Origin: Sarcomyxa edulis | Taxonomy: Eukaryota; Basidiomycota; Agaricomycetes; Agaricales; Mycenaceae | Length of the DNA stretch: 64,000 nt | Reading direction: 5' to 3' | Assembly: GCA_009761415.1 (NCBI GenBank) | Contig: QUOL01000018.1 | Location: 186,001 to 250,000, forward strand | Shown: in pieces, positions 1-11,818 of the stretch | How positions within the stretch are numbered: the first letter of the stretch is position 1 | Layout of the letters: each line of letters begins with the position of its first letter | Notes under the pieces: generated by a model | Told to the model about the DNA's origin: nothing | Seen by the model: the letters and a program-made list of their open reading frames with translations, nothing else | Databases searched by the model: none | Translations under genes and position numbers: made by a program

Positions 1-583
1 ATACACCACGTCTCTCAGTTACGCTAATATAATTGCGGCGGATTGCTCTTTCGACATGCTGGTGGACGGAACTGCTCAAAAGGTACATTGAACTTGATCC
101 GGAACTGGACCTAAAATAGTGATTCATTGTTCACAGTTGGCTTCTGGTCTATTGGACGTCTCTGCCTATTTCGTTCAAATCCTTCGACCGCGTCTCGCCC
201 CAATCCCTCCAGAGCTTTTGTCGCTTCCATATCATCTTCAACTTCCAAAAACTACCGACGTGCAACCGACGTCAAATCCATCTTTGTCTTCGTCACCCTC
301 TCCTATCATACCCATAATGACGAGCCATCCACGTCCCCTCTCCGCGTACCTTCTGACTTTGGGTATGAACGCCCGTCCTATAACGTGGCCCACAGTTCCG
401 AAAGGTAAGGACCGTGTGAGGGTGTGTCTACATGCTGCCAACACTAGACAGGACATCGAGAAGCTGGTCGATGGGATGATTAGGTGGGCATACGAAGTTC
501 TAGAAGCGCGAGAAAAGGATGAGACAAGAACTTTACTCTCAAGAAAAGCGATGGATGGTGTCGTATTGCAATCCAAATTATGA
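1..583 (+). CDS. KAPA synthase-like class II aminotransferase, 3' end
   Basis: This is the C-terminal part of a PLP-dependent alpha-oxoamine synthase, resembling fungal 8-amino-7-oxononanoate synthase (BioF type, biotin pathway). The 5' part lies outside the window. The clearest match is the segment reading ARPITWPTVPKGKDRVRVCL (about 385-435), the conserved C-terminal block of the family, followed by an 'NT..DIEKLV' helix and a stop at 581-583. An upstream piece with SPIIPI is also typical. No PLP lysine is visible because that part is missing. An intron near 120 is likely, since the sequence before it does not continue the frame with an ATG. Other alpha-oxoamine synthases (serine palmitoyltransferase or 5-aminolevulinate synthase relatives) are possible but fit the tail less well. 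Confidence 0.62.
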
Positions 584-1505
584 GCTTGCTCGAAACAAAG
601 ACCACATTTCCACCGCGGTCGACACTCCAAATATATACATAGCAAGCTAAAATCCAGTGATCCACTCTTTATATGGTCAGTGCTTATTATAATGCGCTCC
701 AATATACTTAAGTTGCAGAGACAACATGGACGTCGAACCTGGTCAGGGTCTGAGGCCTGAGGAGCACTTGAGGAAAGTTGCCCAGAAGGAGCAAGATCAT
801 GTCGGAGATCCAGTAACGTGGTTTCGACGGAGATTTCAGATAAGTAAATCAGCCTGGGAGCGAAGCAGCTTACCGACTATCGACGCCGCCGGCGTTGGTA
901 TCCATCCTTGCGCCAATGAGCGTTCACATGAACTCACAGTTTGAACGATCACTTCTCCTCATCGATACCGCTAACTCGAGGGTCCCCCAGGAAGCAAAAG
1001 GAAGTATTTTTCTCGACTGGTAGGGCGGGCTAATGTTTTTCAGAAACGAGCCCATCGGCCCAGGGTCATTAATTATGTACGACTCTTCGGTATTGATCGG
1101 AGATGATTTGTTTTACACTCCACGTTGCTGCTCGCGCCTATGGCCTATCCTACGCTTGGTGGTCGAACGCATACACTCTAACGAGTTAACGGCAGCAAAT
1201 CCGCTCGCGCGAGTACATATCATTTGATATATTCAGAAAAAATCACCTCAAGAAGTACCACCATAACACTGGACGTCCATAATCCATGGTCTATGCCGCT
1301 TGGAGAAGAGCTGGAAGTAGATCTGGTATCTCTGGGGTCTGGATCTCATCTCCATACAGAAGATCCTGCGAAGGCACAGGGCCCGGTTTAATAGTCAACA
1401 TCAACATGACCAAACGCTAGTGGAAGCGATCTTTCCAGTCGAACATAAAGCTACACCCACTAGCAGCGCTCATCCGTTGTCCATTTTTCCTCACTGTATC
1501 ATAGC
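584..1505. other. Intergenic, no supported gene
   Basis: About 0.9 kb between the aminotransferase end and the monooxygenase start. Short open frames at 726-944 (+) and 1033-1227 (+) have no recognisable domain and no convincing splice partners. The last ~150 bases are presumably the promoter and 5' UTR of the downstream monooxygenase. Confidence 0.5.
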
Positions 1506-3509
1506 ATGGCTATCCCATTAAGCCCCGAGTCCCAGGTGTGTTTCTTTCTCCCCTCGACCAGCATCGACTCACTTACGGACTCCGCGTTACAGTCCGCACC
1601 ACTACAAGCTAGCCTACCAATCGACTTTTTGATCGTAGGTGGAGGCATCGCGGGCTTGGCATGTGCTATTGCGCTACGACGCGTAGGACATAGAGCAGTC
1701 GTACTTGAACGTGATGGTGGCTTTGCCGCAGTACGCATCCTACTACAATGTTGCGCTCATATACTGACAATGTTCCTGAAGGGAAAATCGTCCGGTGGAT
1801 GCCGATTGGCCCCAAATCTATCGAAGGTGAGTACAGGCTTCGATACTAAATTATCCTACCCCATACTCAAAATAAACCACTGTCACAGATATTCTTTCAC
1901 TGGGGCCTGGAAGAGAAACTCCGTCAAATTGCCGTAAAGTCAGAAGCTATCGATTTACGCCTACGTATGTCTAATTACGACTTCGTACGCTGTGGCACGT
2001 CTGATGGTTTCTGCAATCAGTTGAAGCAGGGGAGGACCTTGGTCTACACGTTTGGGATGAAGAAGTTATAAAAGAAACTCGAGGAGAGTTCCTTTTCACC
2101 CTTGTGAGTTTCGATCACTTACATCGCATGCTTATGGGTACTTATTCCCCTTCGCGGCAAGCATTCTGATCTACGGAAACTACTATACGATTTCGCCATA
2201 GAACTCGGTGCAGAAGTTCGTGTGGATGTTGCCGTTTCGTCTGTGGATGGTGATAGCAATGAAGTGACTTTGGCATCTGGGGAGGTCCTCAAAGCGGACG
2301 TCATTGTGGGTGCAGATGGTCCAGACGGCCTGACGCGAAGCTATTTTTTGGAAGAGATGAACGCACCTCCAGAGGAGCCTGTCCAAATGGTTATGTACAG
2401 GTCAGTCGCCTTGATACAATAGTAAGATGTGTATCAGCTGATGGAGACGTTCTCGAATAAAGTTCAACAGTCCCCAAGGCATTGATAATGTCGGATCCTG
2501 ATCTAGCAACTTTTTACACTCACCAATATGTGCGTTTTCTGAACCTCTCCGATAACAACGGCTTGCTGAGATAGTAGCTTTTCCTAGAAATGTCTCTATG
2601 TATGGATGGGCAATGGACGGATGGTAATGGGCCTGCCTGTCGTGAGTATCCATGTGTCCTGTCTCTACAAACAATCCAATCATTTTATCCTTCTCTACAG
2701 GGTGGAAGCGAAAATGAAGAATTTGCTATTTATGTTTATGGTCCGCCGGACGGCTCAGAGGGAACATGGGACGAAGAAGCAGCACACAGTAATATGCAGA
2801 AAGTCGTCGACACAGCTACGCCAGAGTAAGTAAATCGTCGTCTTCTTTCTTTCGTGTTCTGACTTATTGCATCGCAGCGTCCAGAGGCTTGTGAAGCTAG
2901 CTGGCACGCCAAAGTGTGTTCCAGTCCGTCATTACACGGAGCTGGAAGATTGGGTTCATGAAAGTGGAAAAATGGTCGCCATTGGTCAAGCAGCGCATCC
3001 CATGCCAGTGAGTACCGCGACATGTTCTCATCTTGGGTGTTCTCATCGTTCATGAATTCCGTTCTTTACAGCCAGGGGGAATCCAAATATGTGCTATGGC
3101 AGTCGAAGACGGAGCTGTCCTCGCCAAATTATTCTCTCACTTGCGATCGGAAGACCAGATTGGCAGCTTCCTCTGGGCTTTCCAAGACCTTCGACAGCCA
3201 CGGTGCAAATACGCTACTATGTCAGAACTCGGTAATTTCTGTTACATGAGTTTTCCGCCCGGTGAGGGCCAACAACAACGCGACCACGAGATGAGATCGA
3301 AGCGCGACGCTGGTCTTAATCTTCTACAGGGTTCGGATGATTCTGAAGAGTCTCCGCAATGGGTCGAGATTAAAGAAATGTTTGGCTACGATGCGGAGGA
3401 CCATGCCGATAATTGGTGGGTGGAATGGGGGCTCCTACGGGAGAGAGCAAATGGTGTCCAGGACATCAGTGAGTTGCACATTCAGGTAGACCAATCGGTG
3501 ACCATTTGA
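1506..3509 (+). CDS. FAD-dependent monooxygenase (salicylate hydroxylase-like)
   Basis: Group A flavoprotein hydroxylase with unknown aromatic or polyketide-like substrate. The N-terminal Rossmann dinucleotide motif VGGGIAGLACAIAL lies near 1635-1680. A glutamate-arginine pair ending the second strand (LERDGG) follows. A GADGPDGLTR segment near 2310-2340 is the conserved 'DG' fingerprint that contacts FAD and NAD(P)H. Near 2980-3100 the usual GD-AAHP FAD-pyrophosphate motif reads GQAAHPMPPGG, then AMAVEDGAVL. At least six introns are needed. One exon joins THQ-Y to KCLYVWMGNGRM across about 2530-2590, and another spans about 2627-2700. The Asp of the canonical GD motif is Gln here. I recall related basidiomycete proteins that also vary at this site, so it need not mean inactivity. 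The start is the first in-frame ATG. Confidence 0.85.
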
Positions 3510-4014
3510 ATGACTTTGATTGACAAAAACTCTTTCCTTTTTTTCCTTCGTCCGCTCCTTGCTTTGATGCTTTCCCTTTGTGATACCATGCAATAAACTT
3601 ATACCGGAACAATAGTGGACTGAAGAAGAATCTCTCGCTGGACTCGGCAACGCCTCGAACTAATCGTGCTGTTGGTTAAACTGGGTTGGTCAGAGGAGAA
3701 GAGTAAATAAAAGAGGTGTCGGGGGGAGATGTCGTTTTTCAAATTATGCTAACTTACGTGCCTACGATATATTTCCGTTGTATTGACGGCGAAAAATTTA
3801 ATGTTATAATTCGGACTTTTTCGTCCTTGAGCGTCCATATCGTGTGATCCGCGAGGAACCAGCAAAGCACTAGAGCCCATATGTACGTCGGTCGACCCAT
3901 ATATATGTCTTCTGGAAAGGTGACGACACAAAAATTTTAGGGTGAGATTTAGCATCGCCGGTAGATACCGTTTCGCATCTCCTCTTCTCTGTTCCAAAAA
4001 TGGCAGGGGATCGT
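3510..4014. other. Convergent intergenic region
   Basis: About 500 bases between the 3' ends of the FAD monooxygenase (+) and the GUP1-like gene (-). A pyrimidine-rich stretch near 3528-3570 and an ATAAA-like motif near 3705-3710 could serve 3' end formation. No gene is seen. Confidence 0.45.
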
Positions 4015-6326
4015 TCAGCATAAGGTCCACATAGAGGACATTACGGGATAAACACACCGATACTCGAACATTAGCTGCACGCTAACAAACATACAACAGC
4101 ACGAAGCGAAAAAGAACCGCAGACCTGATTGACATCGCTTGTCATTAGCTACTGGCCGAAAGGAGAACAAAGGACAAAGGAAAGGAAGTCTGCTGGAGGA
4201 ACGTACCTTCTGACGTCCCAAGAAGCTGCCCGAAAAAATATCGTACACCCTCTGGGCCAATCACAAACCCCACAAGGTTCGCCGCAACCATCATGAACAT
4301 ATTAAAAACAGCTCCGATTGCACACACATGCCGATACCATGGCTTTCCTCCATACTACAGGCGTAGTATAAGAACATGTGCGCAAAAACCGAAAAAAAGA
4401 CTCACCGTAGAGGGAGGGAGCAGATATCGAGCGATGAGTTCAGGAACGACAAATAAGGAAACCAACCATCCCCATGTCAAGAGTTTGAATGAAAGATCAT
4501 GCCATAGCGCTACGAAGGAGAACACAACGAGAGTGTTTATGAGGACGTGATTAACGCCGCCGAGGGGAATATATATATAACTACAATGTGCAAGTGCAGG
4601 ATAAGAAGGGGTTATTTAGGAGGACAGCGATGGGATGAAGAAGCCGATCTGCATACCGGATGATCCAAAGATTGTAGCTACGATGCCAACTTCTCCAGAA
4701 CCCGAACGTAGAGTAATTGTTGACCATACATCGGACCATGTTTTCTGGGGGATCAATCCCGCCTGCTAAAGCCCATAGGCGAAAGAATCGCCATGGTATC
4801 AAGAGCTGAAGGGGCCACCCACTATCGTCAAGGCGGATCTGCGGAAAGGAAAGGACAAAAAAACATCGGAGGCCGTACATACCTTCAACCAAACAACCAT
4901 AAGGTTCCAAAAACCAATCATGCTAATTTGGGCAGGGGTGTCCCCAGCCCAGGCCTTGCGATCTTTGATCGCGACGACATACATGAAATGAAGGATAAAC
5001 TCCATGAATAAGAAGGAGACGAGAAAACGGAGGAGGTATCGTGTTGTGGAAGAGCGCGTGATTATGGATGGGCGACGGTGCTAGTATTGGTCGTTGGTTA
5101 GGTATTCGAGACTTTGAATGCATCGAAGACACGAACTGACCTGCCAGATGAAATCGTTGAACGTCATGATTGGCCCAGCAATGTATAGAGGAGAGTATAG
5201 CACATAGGTCAGGTAATTCATATAAGTGTAGGTTTGCGATGGGTGTGCAGTGGTCTGACGCTGCTTTTCATTAAGATCAGGTCCTGTCTTCGCTATCGTT
5301 AATCAGTAGACGACTTGGTGGCGTTCAGGGACTCACTTCGGTAGTGAGATTGGCATGGCACGACCAATAGTAATCCATATTGAAGGATACGAGTCTCAGC
5401 ATCGTTATGTTGAAACTGATTTGCCATCTGGGATATATTCCTTGGTACTTATCCTGGAGAATAGATAGTTCGATCTTGTCTTGATTCACACCATCTATTA
5501 GCAGTCAGACGTACCAGAAACTCTAACGCAGAAAGCATATGACCGAATTGGTATCCACCGTATCGATCGTTTGCAAACAGAACCGCTGCGTTGAAGATCC
5601 ATGTCAGGACGGGTCCTGATTTTGACCCACGACATTGTTTTGCGATGATGTAGTTGATAGTCAGAATAAGGAATATCTTGAGAGTACTTGTCCCATGTAA
5701 ACCTAGGAGCATGAGGATCGAAAATACGAGGTTGAAAGGAATTAGATAGAGATTGTTAGTGGTGGTTGGTGTTTTCTTGTAGCGACACCAAGCATATTTG
5801 GCGGAGAGGTATAGACAGGCTAAGAGTGCCAGGGCTGGCATATTATTTCGGAAGGAGCGGTATTGATGATCGCTATTATCCTGAGTGTATACAGTAAGAT
5901 ATGGACAGAACGGAAGTACTATCACAACATACCACTTCTCGACCGAACAACCACCCTGAAGATAATCTAGATCGATAGAAAGGATAATTAGGATGAGTCG
6001 CTGCGAAAGACCAGGGCATGTGAGTGAATTAGGATACGTGTTTGTGTAGATGACGCACGCGAACTCAAATTTATGGGTATCCAAGCCATGATGGGTATAA
6101 CGAAGAAAGCGACAATGTAATAGAATTTGAACTCCAAAGTTCCCCATCGTGCTGGAGGCCTGCTCTCCGACAAACGGTCGTTCCGGATAGAAGATGGGAT
6201 GTCGACAGTGAGGTCCACTATTCGCATGTGAGTCATTTTTTCTGTTTCGTGTGGGCTGCTCTGGTGCTCGGGAGGAAACGAATGAGATGCGTAGACTGGG
6301 AGAGATATCACGTCGTTTTCGCTCAT
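4015..6326 (-). CDS. GUP1: GUP1-like MBOAT acyltransferase
   Basis: Multispanning membrane-bound O-acyltransferase of the ER. Yeast Gup1 remodels GPI-anchor lipids and was first named for glycerol uptake. The N-terminus, a cytosolic tail then [12 protein letters not shown], is a GUP1 hallmark (about 6080-6160). Next come [13 protein letters not shown] (near 5870), [10 protein letters not shown] (near 5560), [18 protein letters not shown] (near 5150-5190), and a catalytic block [16 protein letters not shown] with its conserved His (near 4660-4700). The second MBOAT histidine is in [17 protein letters not shown] (near 4490-4530). The C-terminus keeps the family's MFEYR shortly before the stop at 4015-4017. 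About eight introns are required, all short with GT..AG borders. The ATG at 6326 gives a tail of about 60 residues before the first hydrophobic segment. Convergent with the monooxygenase, and upstream neighbour of the formamidase on the same strand. Confidence 0.9.
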
Positions 6327-6713
6327 TCCGCGACGGAGGTCGATGGCCAGAGTAAAATTTTTATATCTCGAGCATCAAAGAAGTGCAGTTGAAGAATAAC
6401 GGAACTCTCGAGATTCCACGGCAACGAAAGAAACCAGAATGAAGCCCTGAAGGAGGATGAGTATTGATGAAAACAAAATCGAAGAAAGACAGAAAGACGT
6501 GGGCGTGTCTTGCCGCGGCGGGTCGACGGCATCTTATTTGGCAAAGTCCTTTCAATCAAATTGACGGCTGGCCTTGCAGTGGCCCCATCCTTTTCTGAAG
6601 TTTATGATCCACTTGCTAGTGAATAGGGTCGCGATATAACAACTACAGTTCTCCTGGTGGTACACAGTACATATATCGTTGTTTCAAATATACTCATCCT
6701 TGTGTTGTTTCAT

Positions 6714-9396
6714 TTATAATATGCCATCGCTCCTAACGGCACATTGGCCGAAGTCCTTTTTGACAAGGCCGTCTTCTTTCGGTAATATGTCCTACAAAAG
6801 AAGAGCCAAAGATGAGCTGTCCTGTCTTGGTAGACAACGCAAAACTGATACCCACATGGTCGAAGATACCGGTAGGGATAGCCAGTGTCACACATGCATT
6901 GGGCGAGTCCTAATATCAGACAAATGTCAGTCAGGGTGATAGTAAGGGGTGCTTGACTTACGACTATCGCGCCGACGTGGCTCTCAACCGGTGCCGCCGA
7001 AAGTAAGAGATCTAGACGGGAGGCGTTTCAGTATACATACTTTTATTACATTGCGAATAGGATATATTGACGCACAGGCTTGTTCTCGAGCTATAATTGA
7101 ACGAGGTGAGATTGAATGTTCTTAGATAAAGTATACTTCACGTACTATAACCAAGCTAAACGGAGGACAAAAGATAGATCAGTGGTCGGTTCTATTGTGA
7201 CAACCATGCATTCGTACCTTGTTCAAGTAAGCAATAGCGTTCAAAGCCGCTTGCTTATAAGCGACAGTTCTTCATCCGGCAGTCGATACATCAGATGTTG
7301 GCGCAGTCAATTTCGAGCCAAGACTCACGCGTCCATATTGTACTGCTTTCCATCTCCATCTACAGAGAGTAATGTGAGCTCGAGTCCATCATTCGTGTAT
7401 AATCCCACGTACGATAATCCACACTGATGCCTTCAAACACAAGCTACAATGCATGTCAAGAAAGAAAACAAATCCATAGCAACATACGACTCACTTTGGA
7501 AGAATACATGGGGTCGACAGGCGACGGCTATTGTTGCCCAAATCACTTGAGTTGATGATGAAGTGGATTATTCGAAGGAATAATGACTGACCAAAAAGAT
7601 GGGTTGTTTCATGGCAAACTTCTCTACCCCGCCTTTGATTATACTCGTGCTGAGTGTAATTATGCCAGCCTGCGATGAGATTCAATAATGTGGTGAGTTA
7701 CGATCAGAGAAAAGACGTCAAGGGTCAGCGCACCATCTCGATAGCACCGCAGAAACTAATCTGGAATAGATTGTGGGTTAGAAAAAGCGATAAGGAAAGC
7801 GTACTATGACCTACTTCACCCTGCAAAAAGATATCAAGTTAGCATTCATCTAGGATAGCAAGGTTGACCATAGGACCCACGTCTCCTTGAGAGAAATGCA
7901 AGTCTCCAACGGACAAGTTTGCCCCTTTGACGAAGACTGGGAAGTAGCACCGGGAGCCCCTTCGTAAGACGTATAAATTAAAAAGACGATCCTGCCATAA
8001 TCAGGACACAAGACGCACCTAGACAAATTTTTGATCTACCCCCCAACGAGCAATCAGTCAACGCTTCCGTCAGGCCGGCTCGTCCATGCCCACAATAGAA
8101 CTCACATCACAATTTCCCCCATGCTCTCGACCCGGAATCGTCCTCGCCCCCTCCCTAGCAATCTTATCCCTAACATCCCCATCCAACTCCTGACCAACAT
8201 AAGCTCCAGTCGCCAGCGGCGCAAAAGCCACAGGCGGTACAGCATTGGCATGTTGCGCTATCAAGCCAGTCTCACGTTCGTTCCACGTGGCGAGGAGCTC
8301 TGCAGAGGGCGCGGTACCGATGAGACCGGGATGAGAGACGCCTGCGAATCTTACGCCGGGGATATGTCGGGAGGTCGCGTATACACCTTGGAAAACGAGG
8401 GTCACCAGTTAGGATATGGTATGGTCTAGTGGAGACAAGAAGATATATATATACCGTGGAAGTCCCAGATAGCTTTAGCTGCTCTACTGTTGAACTCACG
8501 GGCGAATAGGCCTCCTCCGTTCTCGAGTTCGAAGATACCCTGTTAATATTCATAGAGGACCATCAAGACGAAGATAGTCTGACAATGCGGAATCGCGTAC
8601 GGTGTATCCCCAAGGCATCTTATCGAAGGGAGTCACTGGAAGACTGTAAGAACGCTCGTAATAACTGGAGTAACTACATACTCACCATCTAGGATATCCA
8701 CAACCAAACAATCCCCAGGCTCTGCGCCCTCTACAGCGACCGGACCCGAGAGATTGTGGATTTTCGTGAGGTCGACGTTCTTGATGTCGTCGCTGTCTGC
8801 AAGAGAGACCATCCCGTTGAATCATGATGAAAGGCTATAGGTAGGACGAATTACTGACTATCGTTGTTGCCAATCTGGGCACCGGTCCAGTCTTAACCAG
8901 GGTATACAATCAATTACGTTTGGGAACATCCTTGTTTGTATGAAGTAGGTCTTACCAACACATTCGATCTTGAACACCTACCAGAAATGGGGAGGTAAGC
9001 ATTGGGACCGTACATCACTGAACGCGATGGGTACCTGTCCTGGCTTGACGGTTGCGTACGGAGGGATGTCGGGACTGTATAATGTGACTAGCTGTTGCTA
9101 CATTCAAAAAGCGAACTCGGACTGACTGCCAGCGATTGTGGAGACCCTACGATGAGATTTGCATGAGCATCCTTAACTTGATAGTAGCACATTCTGATTG
9201 TGACGCACCTTTTGTTGATCTGCGGGTCTATTGGCAAACTATGTTTAAGCCCTGGTACGACGATCCTAAGAATGAGCCTGGCTTACATGAACGGATCGAC
9301 CTTCGAAACTGATTAGAGGATTGAGTTATTCGAGAGCAGAACCTCCCTCACCTGAACCAAGGTTGGATGCGGTACTGAGTTCGCTTGAGTCGCCAT
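6714..9396 (-). CDS. Formamidase (FmdA/AmdA family)
   Basis: Hydrolyses formamide, and possibly acetamide, to ammonia and the acid, supplying nitrogen. Exons can be chained through almost the whole family consensus: N-terminus MATQANSVPHP (9396); a VKPGQ region (near 9040); DWTGAQIGNNDS (near 8890); DDIKNVDLTKIHNLSGPV and EGAEPGDCLVVDILD (about 8680-8800); YATSRHIPGVRFAGVSHPGL (about 8310-8380); GGNCD (near 8110); VKGANLSVGDLHFSQGD (near 7900); ISFCGAIEM; IIKGGVEKFAMKQPIFL; LSAAPVESHVGAIV; DSPNACVTLAIPTGIFDH. The tail ends QCAVRSDGIL at stop 6714-6716. At least a dozen introns of about 45-110 nt break it, some exons being only about 25-40 nt. All joins keep frame, so I judge the gene intact. 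The protein is of ordinary family length (about 400 residues). Confidence 0.9.
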
Positions 9397-11818
9397 CGGT
9401 GCGTAAAGTGCTGGGTGGGTGTAGGTGTGGGTAACGAATTCAATGGCTTAGGTATTTATGATGTAGGTAGCCTCTAGATAAGACAGACAATCGCGAGAAG
9501 GAACATCCGTAAACGACTTTTTGCCAATACGTTCCTGTGATCTGGGAAGATAACTAGAGTATTCAAAGCTCGTGGCCAATCAAATTGTTATAATAGAAAA
9601 CGCGTAACGTTACCTATCGTCTTATCAGCATCAGGTGACCTCGGAGACTAGTGCGTGGTGGAGAAATTCAGAATCATAACGATTGCGATGAGATATCAAT
9701 TTTGCTGTCCGAGGGACACCATCAAGGGTGTTGGTGGACATGAAATACAGAGTAGAAGGACGAATTCAAGGAAATAGATTTTATTTTTCGCCAAGCTCTG
9801 GATCGTCTGAGACAAGATTGTAGACTAACGATTATGACCTGTCTGCATACGTTAAATACATAGAAATCAGTCCAAAATGTAGGCGGAGGTAGCTGAGCCG
9901 TTACTCACGGGTATCTCCAACCGTCTTTGGCCAACGAAAGAACTTCCCCCAGAAACGCGCTTCCAAAGCACAGGGCGCCTCGAAATGAACGAACAGAGTC
10001 AAGTCTGGTGATATTTGCTTGAACATTGACTGGAAGAGCAATGAATCGATCCTTGGAGCGAACGTTCGACACGAGGAGTATACATGAGGTCAGTCTTCGC
10101 ACACAGAGCAGCGAGACGGATAATCGAAGTGCGCTAGAAAGTGAATCTGATTGAAAGGTACGAGACAGCCCACACCTCGCCCTGTTCCAGGCATATCCAA
10201 GTATACACGCATGGTCGTCGTCGAGATTTCAGCGTTGGCAGTTGATGATGGTTGTCATAAAGCAGAAGCATACAAAATCAATTCAAATTCATACCTCCTC
10301 GTCGAAAGTCACGGTCTTCTAGTCTGCTTTCTGACGCGAGGGGCTTATCGACATGTCGATTTCAATCGGAGCCTAAACCTGCTAAATTCAATACGATTCC
10401 TCTGATGTTCATAAAATATTTTGACTATCGGACTTTGAATATTTGTAAACGATGCAAATTTTCCGTCGCTTTTGTGTGCATTCTCCGTGGCCATGCATCC
10501 TACGAGCTCTCTTCGTCTTCAATTCACTCAACATATCTTATCGTTGCCTATCAGGATTCTTTTTCCATCAAAAGAGGAACCCTCGCCGCCGACAAGCAAA
10601 AGTTTTGTGACACTGCGAGGCCGACATATATACCCGGAAAGTGTACATCCCACCTCGGTACTGCGGATCCGAAGCACTCGTTACTGCCATAGTATTCCTA
10701 CGGTCTACTAGAGCGGCACAGAGCTCCGAGATGGAACGAACTTGGTTGCGATTCAATCAAATGCTGATTGAAAGCTGATGGGCCCGATTATGGTGTGCTC
10801 TTATGGTGCGTCGTACTAGCTTTCTACCTGATTGTTCTCTGAATACCCATGATCATATTACGCAGTTTCCTTTCCTCAGCCTCCGAGTCCAAGAGAACCA
10901 TTCGCTCCATGCTACGCGCCCTCTCGCGCCCAAAGGAATCGAAATCCTCTTCGAGTGCAGGTATGTATATCTCTAAATTCAAAGCTGGTCGCTCTCAGGG
11001 TCAATCGTAACCACGATAACATCAAGCTGTCCCCGGGCTCGATGCGATGCCCATATGCAATATCATGGGCAAGGTGATTGCTCTGGCAGTGTATATATAT
11101 CGTTGTAACCACAACCTCCTTCCTTCTTGTCATGCAACACCTTGTCATGTAACACATAAATGAAATACTCATGTTTAATTGCTTTCAGATGGTGTCTGTA
11201 TTCTCCAGAGGTCGGTAAGCGCTTGAAGAAGTCAGTTTACTGCTCTAACATGAATTTTATTGACTGTTTTGTGTGATTTTGAACACCTCTCAATACAAGA
11301 AAATATTATATCTCCTCCAAAACGTAAAATATATTCCTAATAGCTCTAAATATCGAGATGGACACGCGAATACCTGCCCGAAGACGCGCGTCGACGTTCG
11401 TGGACGCGTCGGAAAATACTCAACACATGACATCCCGGGCTGCCGAGCGGAGGTTGAAATCGACATATCAGTAAGCATGGCCAAGAAAAAGCAGACGTCA
11501 AACAAGGATATCCCGAGGCACGAGTGTTCAAGGAATTGTTTACTCTGCCTTAGGGAGACTACGGTCTTCCTCAGAGTCCCGCTCTACAGTGATTCTACAG
11601 CTTGTACTCTTATTCAACTTAAATTCACCATCTGCCTGTTGCAAGTGCAGGTGTATCTTGTGCCAGCAAGTACAAGCGCTAATCTGGCGCTAACGACGGA
11701 AGTGACTTGATCTTCCCCATCCTGCTGGTCCCCGAAGCTGAAGCTTCAATTCGAGAATCTGTGGTGCAGTCTTCCTGCGTAGAACTCGAAACGTCTAGTA
11801 TCTCTAGTTCCACCCACA
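9397..11818. other. Intergenic region, possible unrecognised exon at ~9905-10240 (-)
   Basis: About 2.4 kb between divergent genes. On the minus strand near 9905-10035 a frame reads FKQISPDLTLFVHFEAPCALEARFWG in short pieces and ends at a good donor-like GTGAGT (about 9908). This looks coding but matches no family I know, and I could not build a whole gene. An open frame at 11273-11710 (+) has no recognisable domain. The stretch 11380-11420 contains several CG-rich ACGCGT-like elements. Confidence 0.35.

Noticed and set aside
238..702. Minus-strand frame opposite the aminotransferase end
   Set aside because: The plus strand carries a conserved family block over the same bases.
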